Assembly (NCBI GenBank): GCA_022457155.1
Contig: JAJGOT010000219.1
Location: forward strand, 372,501 to 436,500
From: Cladopsammia gracilis
Lineage: Eukaryota; Cnidaria; Anthozoa; Scleractinia; Dendrophylliidae
Length of the DNA stretch: 64,000 bases
Direction: 5' to 3'
Shown here: in pieces, positions 11,463-23,800 of the stretch
Layout of the letters: each line of letters starts with the position of its first letter
Numbering within the stretch: position 1 is the first letter of the stretch
Translations under genes and position numbers: made by a program
Notes under the pieces: generated by a model
Database searches by the model: none
What the model was told of the DNA's origin: nothing
Seen by the model: only the letters and a program-made list of their open reading frames with translations

Positions 11463-11833
11463 TTAGGCATCAGCGTTGCAGCCTACTATTTCATACTCAT
11501 CTTCACCTTTTCTTGTGTTTCCTTGGTTTGACTCTACGTTGTAATAGCCGAGAGATGTGTCTTTGCATTGCAGTGACTGGTACTCAAGTGGGTCACTTGA
11601 CTGCTCTCCTGAAGGCCTTTGGTGGAGTTCCATATATACACCTCGCTCTGACACCTGCTGGTCATGTGTCATTTGACGCTGACCATCTCTATCAGAGGTA
11701 TGCTGGTCTGGAGTGTGTGCTTTATCAGGAGGCTTTCGTCTTTGTCGCCATATTAACAAGCCAATTACAAGAAACAACAGGACAACAACACAGGACAAAG
11801 CGACGACAGCAGCACGGTAGATGTTGAGTTGTT
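11463..11833 (-). CDS. receptor last exon: TM helix and tyrosine-rich cytoplasmic tail
   Basis: The acceptor TTTTTTAATAG precedes 11833. The exon encodes QLNIYR, then a 22-residue hydrophobic helix (AAVVALSCVVVLLFLVIGLL, IW), then RQRRK as the stop-transfer signal. The tail has Y899 (YMEL), Y917 (LEYQSL), Y929/Y930 (LGYYNV) and Y946 (YEIV). LEYQSL and LGYYNV both fit the ITIM consensus. YQSL and YYNV are eight residues apart, which fits ITAM spacing except that the last position is V. The TAA stop is at 11463-11465. The plus-strand ORF at 11399-11827 is its shadow. Confidence 0.85.
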
Positions 11834-14800
11834 CTATTAAAAAATGCCAAAAATTTTGATTTTTCAATTTAATACTCGGACGTGCAAGGAGGAGGGTGGG
11901 AGAGTGTTGGTGGATGCCACCCCCCTTAAGGTTTTTCTCCCATTTTTTCAAGAGCATTTATTGTTAGCATATGTCGTCTTCAGTAGACACATTTAGGTAA
12001 CGTTTAGCGACCATCAATCACTATGGTAACGAGATATGATGTCATAAGTACCTTGAGGTCAAGACATTTTTGAAAAAAAAATGCATGTTTTTCACCTTTT
12101 TTCGGTGAAAAAAATTATAACACGCTACCAGTCTGTTTAACTGTATCATATTTAACAGCTTTAACAAAAAATATTTGCAATTATTGCATTTTTCCGATAA
12201 AGTTGAATTTTTTGTAAAATCCAAGATGGCGGCCATCATCGCGGCCATTTTGGATGACGTCACGGAGCCCCAGCAGCACCTTAGCCCATACTGTTTACCT
12301 TAACTTGTAGAGCACATGCCAGGCTATCTATTAGATGTGCAATATTTCCGATATATTGTAACACCGCAAAAACCCATGGGAGGGGTTGCAGCCCCTTCCC
12401 ACCTTGTATCCCAACCTCATTCCCAGGGCTTTTCCCGCCGCCCTCTCTCGAAGGGAAAAGCCCTGGGAACGAGGTTGCTTGTATCCCGGTAGGTGGTATA
12501 AGTTTGCGTGTAAGTCTGAGGGTTAAAGGCATTCCTATTACTGCTAAAGGAACTCTGCAGTTAAAGAGCTATACTCAGACCTTTGCATTTTGTACTTATT
12601 CACTTCAATAAAATAATTTTTCTCAAAGAGGCAGTTTGGACATCTCGTCAATTACAAAAACATTCGCCAAACCTATACGAGCAAGAATTATTGTAACGAG
12701 TAAACGGCTTCAATCTTTATAGTCTTTATCTCTCTCTAGACATTGAATTGCCGTTAATAACAGATTTAAAATTGGTATCTCTTAAGGGAAAAGGGAATTT
12801 CCGCCAATTCCACAAAACAGGATTCCGACATTTCTTACTTAAGAAAGCTGTGTGATATTTAGCTAACAAACCGTTGTTTCGTTTATCGTACAGCCTAACG
12901 CTTTTTCAAATATAACTAACTGAAAACGTACCCCGAAAACGAAAACGAATAGTGAACATTTTGATGTGGGAAACAAAAAAGTGTGATTCAGCCAACAAAC
13001 CGTGCATTCGTTTATCGTACAGGCTAACGCTTCTTCAAATCTAATTAAGAAAACTTACCCTGAAAAAATGAACACTTTTATCTGGGAAACAAAGCATCAA
13101 TTTTCTTGTCTCTAAAACAGTTCAGTTTTATTTTTGATTTCCCTTGAACGTTTTACAATCATGCAATTAATTCTGCATTGAGATATTATTCTTTAGTGCT
13201 ATCCTCTGTGAAATTCTAGAAAAAAGATGGGAACATGATCCACGGAAACCAACGCTAAAGCTATTATTTTTGAAGTATTTTTTCTGGAAGGACGATGAAT
13301 TTTGTGAGAAACAGACACTATTTATTTTAAAGGTCACTGCATCTGAGGTGTCAACAATACTTACTATCATCCTTTTCGATCTTTTCGGCAAAACCACCTG
13401 ATAAAACGAAAATAAAGAACATGAAAACATTAAGAGAGGCATGTAACCACTACATAACTACACCAAACATTTCGAATAAAAGGGTCAAGTTACACTAGGA
13501 ATCATGTATAATAACATCATTTTGCACCAGAAAATGGATTGCAGAAAAAAAAACCGCAGTATCTATGTTGTGGTGCAATTTTGTCCTTGGTGCAAATGTT
13601 ATTTTCCTTTCTTTTATTGGGTATGGAAATGTATGATAATGAGTTTTAAACAAAGGAAAATAACATTTGCACCAAGGACAAAATTGCACCACAACATCTA
13701 CTTTGGAAGAGATATTTTACAATAGCAATAAATACGGGCAATTTGTTGATTTGTTTATGTAAACATAACTTCGAATATCCAAGTCTATTGCACAAAGCAC
13801 ATGCATGTACAATACATGTAATTCCGGTTAAATAGCGATGTTGTATGTATGTATATAGAAAAAGTTATATATACGTATAAATGAAATGAAATTATTTTGA
13901 TGAAAGTATTAACAGTCACTTTACAGTAATAAAATGACTACATCTGTACGTCAGGTGCCCAGAGTGAAATGTTATCAGACTCTGGAGCGCCACATGTAAT
14001 GGGATACAGTCTGGCTCTGGAATTCCACTCAGGACCAATTCAACTTCCACTTGACTTCAGGGGGCCGTTTCTCGAAAGACCCGGTGTAATTACCGGGCCC
14101 GGAAAGCTGTTTTATTTTCAAAAACTTTGCAGATAATACGATAAAACTATCAGTTAGCAAAACAAAATGGACTGGTTTGTTCGCTAGGACCCGCGCTTTT
14201 ATTCTTTAGATTTTGATTTCAATATTTGGCTTCGGGCCCGAAAAGTTACCGGGAGTTTCGAGAAACGGGACCCGGAACCGGAATTCCACTGGACTCCGGA
14301 ACCCGGACCCAGTATTCCACTGGACTCCAGAGGCTGGACCTGGCAATCCACCGGACGTTTGAATTCCGGGTTCCATCTATCTGGAATAGGCCATTTGCAC
14401 GATGACGTCATATGACTACAACTACCAGAATCCTTCAGTTTTTTGTTTTGTAGTGCAAATTAGGGCTATTGTTATTGAAACCGCACTGGGATTACAAAAT
14501 TTAAATAAGAAAGGAAAAACGAAATGAATTCTGGTAGTTGTAGTCAAATGACGCCATCGTGCAAATGGCCTATTCCGCCGCACTTCACGACTCCGGACTC
14601 CGGACTCCGGATTCCGGATTCCGGACTTGGAATTCCACTGGACTATAGAACTACGGGTATTTGGAACCCGGAATTCCGCCGGATTCCACCGGAATCTTGC
14701 GTGGACCTGCAAATCCGCCGGAATTCCGCCGGAATTCCGCCGGAATGTCAGGTCTATTTTTACTAGGGAATAGTACATATACTTTAATTAGTTTAGAGTT

Positions 14801-17800
14801 CTACAGATTTAAAGACTGGCTTGATTGTTTTCGGTTGCTTTGTATTGTAACAATGACTCAGTCTCTTACCATCCACCATTGTTCTCTCAGACTTTACAGG
14901 ACTCCACGGTCCATCACCAACAGAAGTGAAGGCCAAAACGTGAAACTCATATTCTGTGTAATAAGCAAGCCCAGTAACTGTTTTAGTGAGAGTTGCTCCA
15001 TCGTTAATGGTTGCCGTGGTAGTTGGTGAGCCAGCAGGGTTTTTCTTTTTGTAGCTTAGTTTAAATCCTCTGATGATTCCATTTCTGGAGTCTGCTGGTG
15101 GTAACTGCCAGTTCGCAGTGATACTGGTAGAAGAAGCTACAGCCACAGTGAAGCTGGTAGGAGCTTGCGAAGGAGCTGAAATTTATAAAAACAAACTTTG
15201 ACTACGGATGTCTCTTATCAACTTACTTAACACTTCTAAAAGCATGAGCTATAATACAAATGCATTTTGACGCCATAAAAGTGACTATTTACAATACTAT
15301 TTACAACTTCAGTAGCTGTTCGTTCATCCTTGAGACACATTTTGGTAGACTTTGGAGATAATCGGTTGCTATGACAACGTGATGTGAAATATGTTCAATT
15401 TCTGCATTTTTCTGAACAATTTGAATTTTTGTAAAATCCAAGTTGGCGGCCAACTTGGCCGCCATATTGTTTGACGTCACAGATCTCCAACAGCGCTATA
15501 ACCCATAATATTTACCTTAACATGTAGAGCACATCACAGGCTATCTATAAATGTGTGCATGTCTATGATATGAATATACTCGGAGTCTAAAGTAGTAACG
15601 TGGCGTGTAGTTTTGCTTTTGAAGAGCACTGGTGAACGTTACGTGGTAAAAATGTGGTCGTTTCAATCCTGTGGCGCGAATACTAAGAATGATACTGTTT
15701 TTCTCGTATAAGTTTTAATCTCTAAACATAATTTCGTGATGAGATATATCCATGTGGAAACTTTTGCCAGAGAGCAGGAAATCAGTCCTCAAAAATTTTC
15801 TGTTATGTAATAAATGTGCCAAACGCAATGCTTTAAAATTGTAAATATTAAGAATAGTTACCCTAACTCATCCTTTTCTAACATTTCGTGCAAGATAGAA
15901 AAGGCATTATAATGTATTCAAATATGTATAGACATTACTTGTTATCGTTTATGGATTACCGTCTTCTTTCGTTCTCACAACCTGCACAGACCGAGGTCCA
16001 TTACCGATAGATGAGAAGGCCAAGACTTGAAATTCATATTCTGTGTATATCCCAAGTCCAGTTACATCTCTTGTGAGGGTTGAATTAGTTCCAATGGTTA
16101 TAACAGTAAGTGGGTCTCCTGCGGAGCTCTTGTTTCTGTGCAACAGTTTATATCCGATGATTATTCCATGTATGGAGTCTGTTGGGGGTAACTGCCAGGA
16201 TGCGCGAACACTGGTGGAGGTCAGCGGTATCATATTAAAGCTGGCAGGAGCTTGGCTTGGACCTGAACGAAAGTGACATTGTTAGTGGGAACCTTACTAG
16301 TGTAAATGGACAGTGAGTTAAGGCCTTATTGAAAAATTATCATGGAAATTTTTGTTTGGAATAATTCTGTTATCACCCCCATCCCCCTCATGTTATTATG
16401 TCATTTTGCTAAGTCTTTGTAAAAGAACACCGTAACCTTTGTTGTTTGTTTAACATTAAAGCAGAAATGAAAAAGACTACATTTAATTGTATCGATATTA
16501 CACTGAACTTCGACCAAACCGTGGATGAAAAAAGCTTACGAACTGTGAGAATTCTCATTAATTACAGGTTTGAACAGAAAGAATATAATGAAATATATCG
16601 TTAATATATTAATATGTAGTGACAGTTACCTGCAGGCTTTAGCAGTCCATACACTTCTACTCTGAGAGCTTTTCCATTATTATAATCAGTTGGCTGGAAC
16701 CGGATGAACCTCGCTCTATTGATCCCCACTAGCATGTGTTTCACAATGTCATTTCTTCCATCATTAGCGTTAAAGATCTGCAGTCAAAGTCAAATGTTTG
16801 CTTAATTAATTGGTCAGATTTATACAGATTAAAACAACTAAGATTAAAAGCTGCATTTAATATATTTGTTAAACAACCGCGTGGCGAGTTCGTATTATGC
16901 TAAGTGCTCATGTTTTCCTCCAGGTGGTATCGATAGCGGTTTGCTGTAAAAAGTAAATCGAAAATCGTTATCAAGTCTAGCGCTTTACCAACCTACATTT
17001 ACCTTACCAATGTGTTGTATCCTATATGCAAAGGTTGCATGTGATTGAAATGACTAAAATGACGTGTTCTACCCTATTTCTGTATTCGTTGTCTTACATG
17101 CTGAACGAGCTCCTCCTTTATTTTGCGTCCTAATGCTAAAACAAACCTTATCAGCATTGTTTTCCTGGTAGGTTACCCAGTCGGTGTTGTTCAATGATAA
17201 AAGCAATTTGTATTTCTTTGTCCAATGATCAGCAGTTGAACTTCCTTGAGTAGCTACAGCACAGACAAAGAACTCGTATTGCAGGTTGATTTGTAGGTAG
17301 TCATTAGCATTACCATTAGTGCTGGGTGACCACGCACCAGTCCCATTTAGTCGACCTTTATAAGCTTCATTACCAGAAGCTGATGTCGAGGCTGTAAAGC
17401 TGCTGTTTGGAAATGCGTAACTGCTGTGCAAACCGAGTGACTGAATTGGACAGGCTATAATAAAAACAAGTCTGATAAATGTGCATTGCAGATATGTTTT
17501 CCTTTCTTCCTTTTTTTATTTTCCTTTGCTTCAGGCGAAATGGTGAAAAGCATATGTTCTACCTGTTGGCCTCCTTTTTGACCTCTTTTTGTGTGTGTGT
17601 CTGCCGTTCCTGACCTAATCTAATTTATTTCTATTTGTAAATAACTTCTATTTTCTAAGTGAGCCCTGTTACGCCACAAAATGTAATAATTGACGCAAAA
17701 TGTAATAGTAACCCAAAATGTAATAACTTTTGACGCAAAATGTAATAGTAACCCAAAATGTAATAACTTTTGACGCAAAATGTAATAAACTCGGTAACCC

Positions 17801-20800
17801 AAAATGTAATAACTTTTGACGCAAAATGTAATAAACTAAAGTAACGCAAAATGTAATAAATTTGACGCAAAATGTAATAACTTCAGTTTTACAAACGCCA
17901 CCTATCAATCAAGTTGTACACGTCATCGATCACCTGACTAGATCGAAAATCGCTTCTATCTCCGTTTCAATTATACAAGTCAACGTATTAACCAGAAACA
18001 CTTGACAACCATATTTAAGTGAGTAAGAAGCCCCTTGAGCAAAGTATAAGTTGGATATCGAGCGTTTGCCTAGCGATTAAGATAAACCTGGAACCTTCGA
18101 AGTAACGAACAGAAAGCTATATCAAAATGGCTACAAAAGGATTAAAAACGACAATAAAAATAACACCAAACATAATAAAAGTTCACATTGTCTCCTTCTA
18201 TGCATAAGGTAAGGTCTGAGAAGTCGAAATCTCTGAGCTTTCCTGGGAGTGGGGGGTGAATCGGTCTACGGATCTGAGGATTGCGGATTCAGAGCAAAAT
18301 TTTAAAGGATTTTGGGATCATGTCCTGCAAATGCAGCATATTTATCCATTTTGGGGGTCTTTCTGCATGTACTGGTATCCATGATCTTCTATTGTCTTCT
18401 ATTGTTTGTGATTTATTGTATTATTGGTCTTGTTTTGCATTTGTATTCTTGTCGTTCCTTGTTCCTTTGTTTTACGTAATATGTGCTCCGGTACATGCAG
18501 AATCTACCCATTTTTGGGCCCCAGATTTTGGTTTTTGTTAATTATAAAGTTCAGGTGGTGGATTTCAACCCTTTTTAGAAATTTGTTTTGTTTTGTTTTT
18601 ATGAGTCCGTATCAACCTTAATGCATGATATCAATTATGATAAAGCCCCAGCAAACATGCTCAATTTATTTCAGAAAACGTCTAATATTCACTCATACAA
18701 TACACGATCGTCTACATCTGGAAAATTCTATGTTAAATGTTCCAGACTAGAAATATTAAACAATTCTTTCTCTCGGCTCGGAGTAAAGCTGTGGAATAAG
18801 ATACCACGCTATATAACGGATCTTCCTAAGAATGCTTTCAAAAGAGCTCTTCGCAAATTGCTATTCAATATTTTAGAAAAGGAGGATGACTATATTCAAA
18901 TCTCCATGATTATTAATAAAGTATAAGTACATAGATACACTTACTATAGTCAGAGAATCCTTGTCTTAATTCAATTAGATCACTTAACTTCTGTGTTTTT
19001 ATTCATTATTACGCGCAATCTGCAAGGCTTTTCAATAGTATAAGGTTTTTGATTTTGTAGATATTTATATTTTTCATGTACTTGTTTTGCCCCGCCCCGA
19101 TTAGCTTTCCAGCTATTTGCAGGGCAAACAAATCAGTCAACTCTTTCATTATTATACTAAGAATACATTGTTTGTTGTTGTTTCTTGTTGAATAAATTGT
19201 TATTGTTGTTGTTGTTTTCATGGCCAAAACGTTTTGCTAAAACACAATCTCATACAAGGCTACTGTAAAATAATTCGTGGTTTTGGATTTGTGAATTTTA
19301 TTTTTGTGGATCAACGGATTCAAGTACAAATTTAGAAGGGATCTGTGGATTTGTGTACCTTTATTCACTTCCCTCCTGAGAACAATGATCAGAAATAGAG
19401 CCCACGTAGCAAACATAGATCAATAAACCGGCTGAAACAAAATCGCTGGCTATTTTTTCATAAAGTCAATTTACTGGAAGAAATATGTTTTTCTACATGC
19501 GATCCTCGTTCCTTTTTTTACCACAAAATGTTGTTTTGTGTAATAAAACGGAAATAGTAGATTTTTCGATCTAGTTACGTGATCGATGACGTGTACAGAT
19601 TGATTGACAGGTGGCGTTTTTCGTTTCCAAGTATAGATGTCCCCATTGAGCTAAGACAAAACTGAAGTTATTACATTTTGCGTCAAATTTATTACATTTT
19701 GCGTTACTTTAGTTTATTACATTTTGCGTCAAAAGTTATTACATTTTGGGTTACCGAGTTTATTACATTTTGCGTCAAAAGTTATTACATTTTGGGTTAC
19801 TATTACATTTTGCGTCAAAAGTTATTACATTTTGGGTTACTATTACATTTTGCGTCAATTATTACATTTTGTGGCGTAACAAGCCCTCTCGATGACTGTT
19901 GTAACTCTTAGGGCGAACTTCGCCAACAAATATGTTTAAATAAAAAAATAAGTCAGCTTCACAGAAAAAATCGCTTATGGCTTGAATGCTGTTAAGGTTG
20001 CAGTGTACCTTCGGAGGTGTCTCCAGTATAACAGCTCTAGTGTCTTAAGATTACACTTAACATACCTAAACCCAGATATCAAATTAAAGCTTATAGAGCT
20101 GGCTATCTAAATATGGAAAGCATTTGGTAATAAAATGAATTGTCGAATTTTTTACGACGTCTAAATTCGAACGTCCGAATCAGCTTTAGAACGCTATAAC
20201 TCAAAGCGATTATTGTATTTTGCTAATTTGATTTGTTCTCGGGTTTCCGGACACGAAGCGCTAAAAAAACGTGTCGGCGATTTCCCATTTTTAAGGTTAC
20301 AGTGTACCTTCGGGGGTGTCTCCAGTATAACAGCTCTAGCGTCGTAAGATTACACTTAATATACCTAAACCCAGATATCAAATTAAAGCTTATAGAGCTG
20401 GCTATCTAAATATGGAAATCATTTGGTAATAAAGTGAATTGTCGAATTTTTTACGACGTCTTAATTCGAACGTCCGAATCAGCTTTAAAACGCTATAACT
20501 CAAAGCGATTATTGTATTTTGCTAATTTGATTTCTTCTCGGGTTTCCGGACACGAAGCGCTAAAAAAACGTGTCGGCGATTTCCCATATTCAATTGCAGT
20601 GAAAAGTTACAGAATATTTTCGAAACAGGGAGAAAAAAAATTGGAATGATCGCACGGAAATGGCTCTTGACGAAAAAGTTTTCGGAAATAAGAAATTCGC
20701 CGACACGGTTTTGTTGATTATATGTTAGCCTAGCTTCTGTCCAAATTTGAGGAAAATCGAACAAATTTCCTTTGAGTTGTAGCTTTTTAAAGTGTCCCCA

Positions 20801-23800
20801 ACAAGCGAAAAATGAACTTTGAGAAAACAGCGCTTAAAAAAACATATCGCTTCATAAACAAACTCCGCCCACAAAAGTTATACCGTCATTTCTCCGTCAA
20901 TTTTCAATATTTGTCGATAATTTTTTTTTTGGATGAAAGTTCATTCTGTAAACTTTATTTTGACGCCAAAAAAAAATTTTCGATAAATTTTCGATCTGAA
21001 GGTACACTGTAACCTTAATTGTAGTGAAAAGTTACAGAATATTTTCGAAAATGGGAGAAAAAAAATTGGAATGATCGCACGGAAATGGCTCTTGACGAAA
21101 AAGTTTTGGGAAATAAGAAATTCGCCGACATATTTTTGTTGATTATATGTTAGCCTAGCTTCTGTTCAAATTTGAGGAAAATCGAACAAATTTCCTTTGA
21201 GTTGTAGCTCTTTAAAGTGTTCCCAACAAGCGAAAAATTAACTTTGAGAAAACAGCGCTTAAAAAAACATATCGCTTCATAAACAAACTCCGCCCACAAA
21301 AGTTATACTGTCATTTCTCCGTCAATTTTCACTATTTTTCGATAATTTTTTTTGTGAATGAAAGTTCATTCTGTAAACGTTATTTTGACGCCAAAAAAAA
21401 ATTTCGATAAATTTTCGATCTGAAGGTACACTGTAACCTTAATACTGAGCCCAAACTACTGGAGAAACGGCAAAAGTACGGGGTACAGTGTTATCTTAAA
21501 ATTCCGTTTTCTTTTTTTGCCAACAAGTCATGAAACAAATGAGATTAATTAAAACGTCCTTTTTTGTTTACTATGAACTTGGACATTCTCTTCAGTAAAT
21601 AATTATATTATGTAACTTGATTAAGGTGACCTGGCCTACAAAGCGGGGAATATTACATACTTCTCTGTAATATTCCCCCAGAGGATATTAGCCCCGGCCT
21701 TCTCTCTCCTGGTGCAATCAATTCCCCCACCTCCTCCCCCACTTGTTCAGCCAGTTGGTAATTGACAAGGTTTATGCAATACAATCACCTGGAAGTATAA
21801 AAAGGAAAACGAACCATGTGGGTACTGTTTTCTTTTGTCTTCGTTTTTAACCATGAATACGCGAAGCGTAATGAACGGGTTATTGAAGACGAAGGCAAAA
21901 TTGACTCACTCGCTCACTGAGCTGTAAACTTAATGACGTAATATTGCTTTGTTACGAATGCGTTTCCTAACAAGAACAACGTGAATCCAGCGATTATAAC
22001 TAATTTGTTGTAAACGAATATAAACAACAATAAGCTTAAAGATGTTTCGCATTTGGAGTCTTTAATGCAACATTAAAATCGATCCAAACGGATTTTTCAA
22101 CACGCGTTTTGATGCGTATCTACCTTGAAATAATAAAATTTGATGTTAGTTAGGTATGTTATTCCAGGATGGTCATGTGGTTGAAGGTTTTCTTTTTCGT
22201 GCTGACGGACGACGAGGGACCAAGGGTTCGAATCTTGCCCGGGCCCTTTTTTGTGATGTACTGTCTTTTTTTTTTCTTGCATTCGTCAAAATTCGTTACG
22301 TTTAATTTATTTATGGTTGGCTCACAGGAGCCTTTCATTTCTCTTGGTGCCCCCTGGTCCATTGACCTTTATAAGAAAAGGGGGACCTAGTCGAAAGTAA
22401 AGATGAAAAAGAAATGTGGTGTTACATTGCTGCAATAATTAACAACTGTTCACCGAAGTGGAGGTGGGTAGTGGTGGATATTTACCGAGCCGCGCAAATT
22501 GCTGGGAGGTGAATAGCACTTGTTATTCCGAGTTTCAGTAGCCAATCAGAGCGCGCCAACAATGCTATCCACTGTTTCAGTATATACTAAAAGTATTTAT
22601 GGACTGAAAAGTAGATTTTGAAAATAACCGAGTGGCCTGCAAAAATTACTTTAATGTCCGCTTACTTTTAAGCACCAAAATGTTTTCAAAGGACCAAACA
22701 TTCATTTTCAGTTTCACTTTTGATCAAAATAAGACCACCTGTTTGAAAAATACGAGGTCATAGGTGTCTCATTTTCAGCTGCTCAAAAAGACAGGTTCCC
22801 TCTTCCTTAAAATTATAAAGCGGGTCAAGCTGCCAGGAAAACAACTAAAAAACCGTACTATATTTGTGGAGAGGAAAAATAAATACGTCAGTAACTTTCA
22901 TTGTGTGTTATTTCTAGTCGGCAATGGATACTCTCGTAAAATAATTCGATATTAGAGTATTACCATACCTCTTCGGGCGGAGTAAACTTCGACTTCACAC
23001 AGCGTGAGATGAACTTGAGTGCTTTTAGTAATTCGTATGGTCACATATCTTCCGTACAAACTTGGGCGACAGAAGAAGGATGCACCTCGTCCTTGAGGAA
23101 CACTGTAGTTACCATCACCACACTTAGGATTGGCTATACCCCCATTATTTGAATTTGTACCTGATAAATAGTTTATAATGACTGAGGCAATTCATGAGAT
23201 AGAGACACATACGGTTAACGTTATACCCCGCCCAAAACAACTTTGTTTTATAATGACTGAGGCAATTCATCAGATAGAGACACATACGATTAACGTTATA
23301 CCCCGCCCAAAACAACTTTGTTTTCAAGTTTAAGGACGCATGTGCAACGTCTATTTGCTTTGCCTTCACTGTAGTTTTCAATGTAATTTTCCAAAGAGTT
23401 AAAATTTTAGGTTCAAAATAACCCCTCTTTGGGCATCATTTGAACTCCAAAATTAACTCCGAATCCGGGATTAAAATAAATCCAGCCGCCAATGGAGTTA
23501 TTTTAACTCTTTGAAAAACACTGTGCTCGTAAGATTTTGCGCGCTAAAGCGCGCAGAAAACGCGCGCGGCAGCAAATCCGCATTTTTAGGCGACGCCTAA
23601 TACTATAGTTAGGGATAATCAACGTCAGTCCTCACTATAGTCCTTTTTTACTGTATTTGTTAAGGTAAGTCCATTTGAGGTTGTAAGTTAGTTAGCTATA
23701 CCGTGTGAGAGAAGCTGATAGCAAGCAAAGCGCTAAGAAAATTATTTGATATATCTTTACTTTTTGTTCTTTAAGTTTTGTTGGCAAAGAACCCAACAAA

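Noticed and set aside
17620..17908. YYILRQ-type repetitive ORFs at 17.6-17.9 and 19.7-19.9 kb
   Set aside because: They are the terminal repeat arrays of a transposon, present in three frames and in mirror image.
22160..22260. Functional tRNA gene
   Set aside because: A- and B-box-like blocks are present, but the acceptor stem does not pair and the anticodon arm is not clear, so a SINE is likelier.
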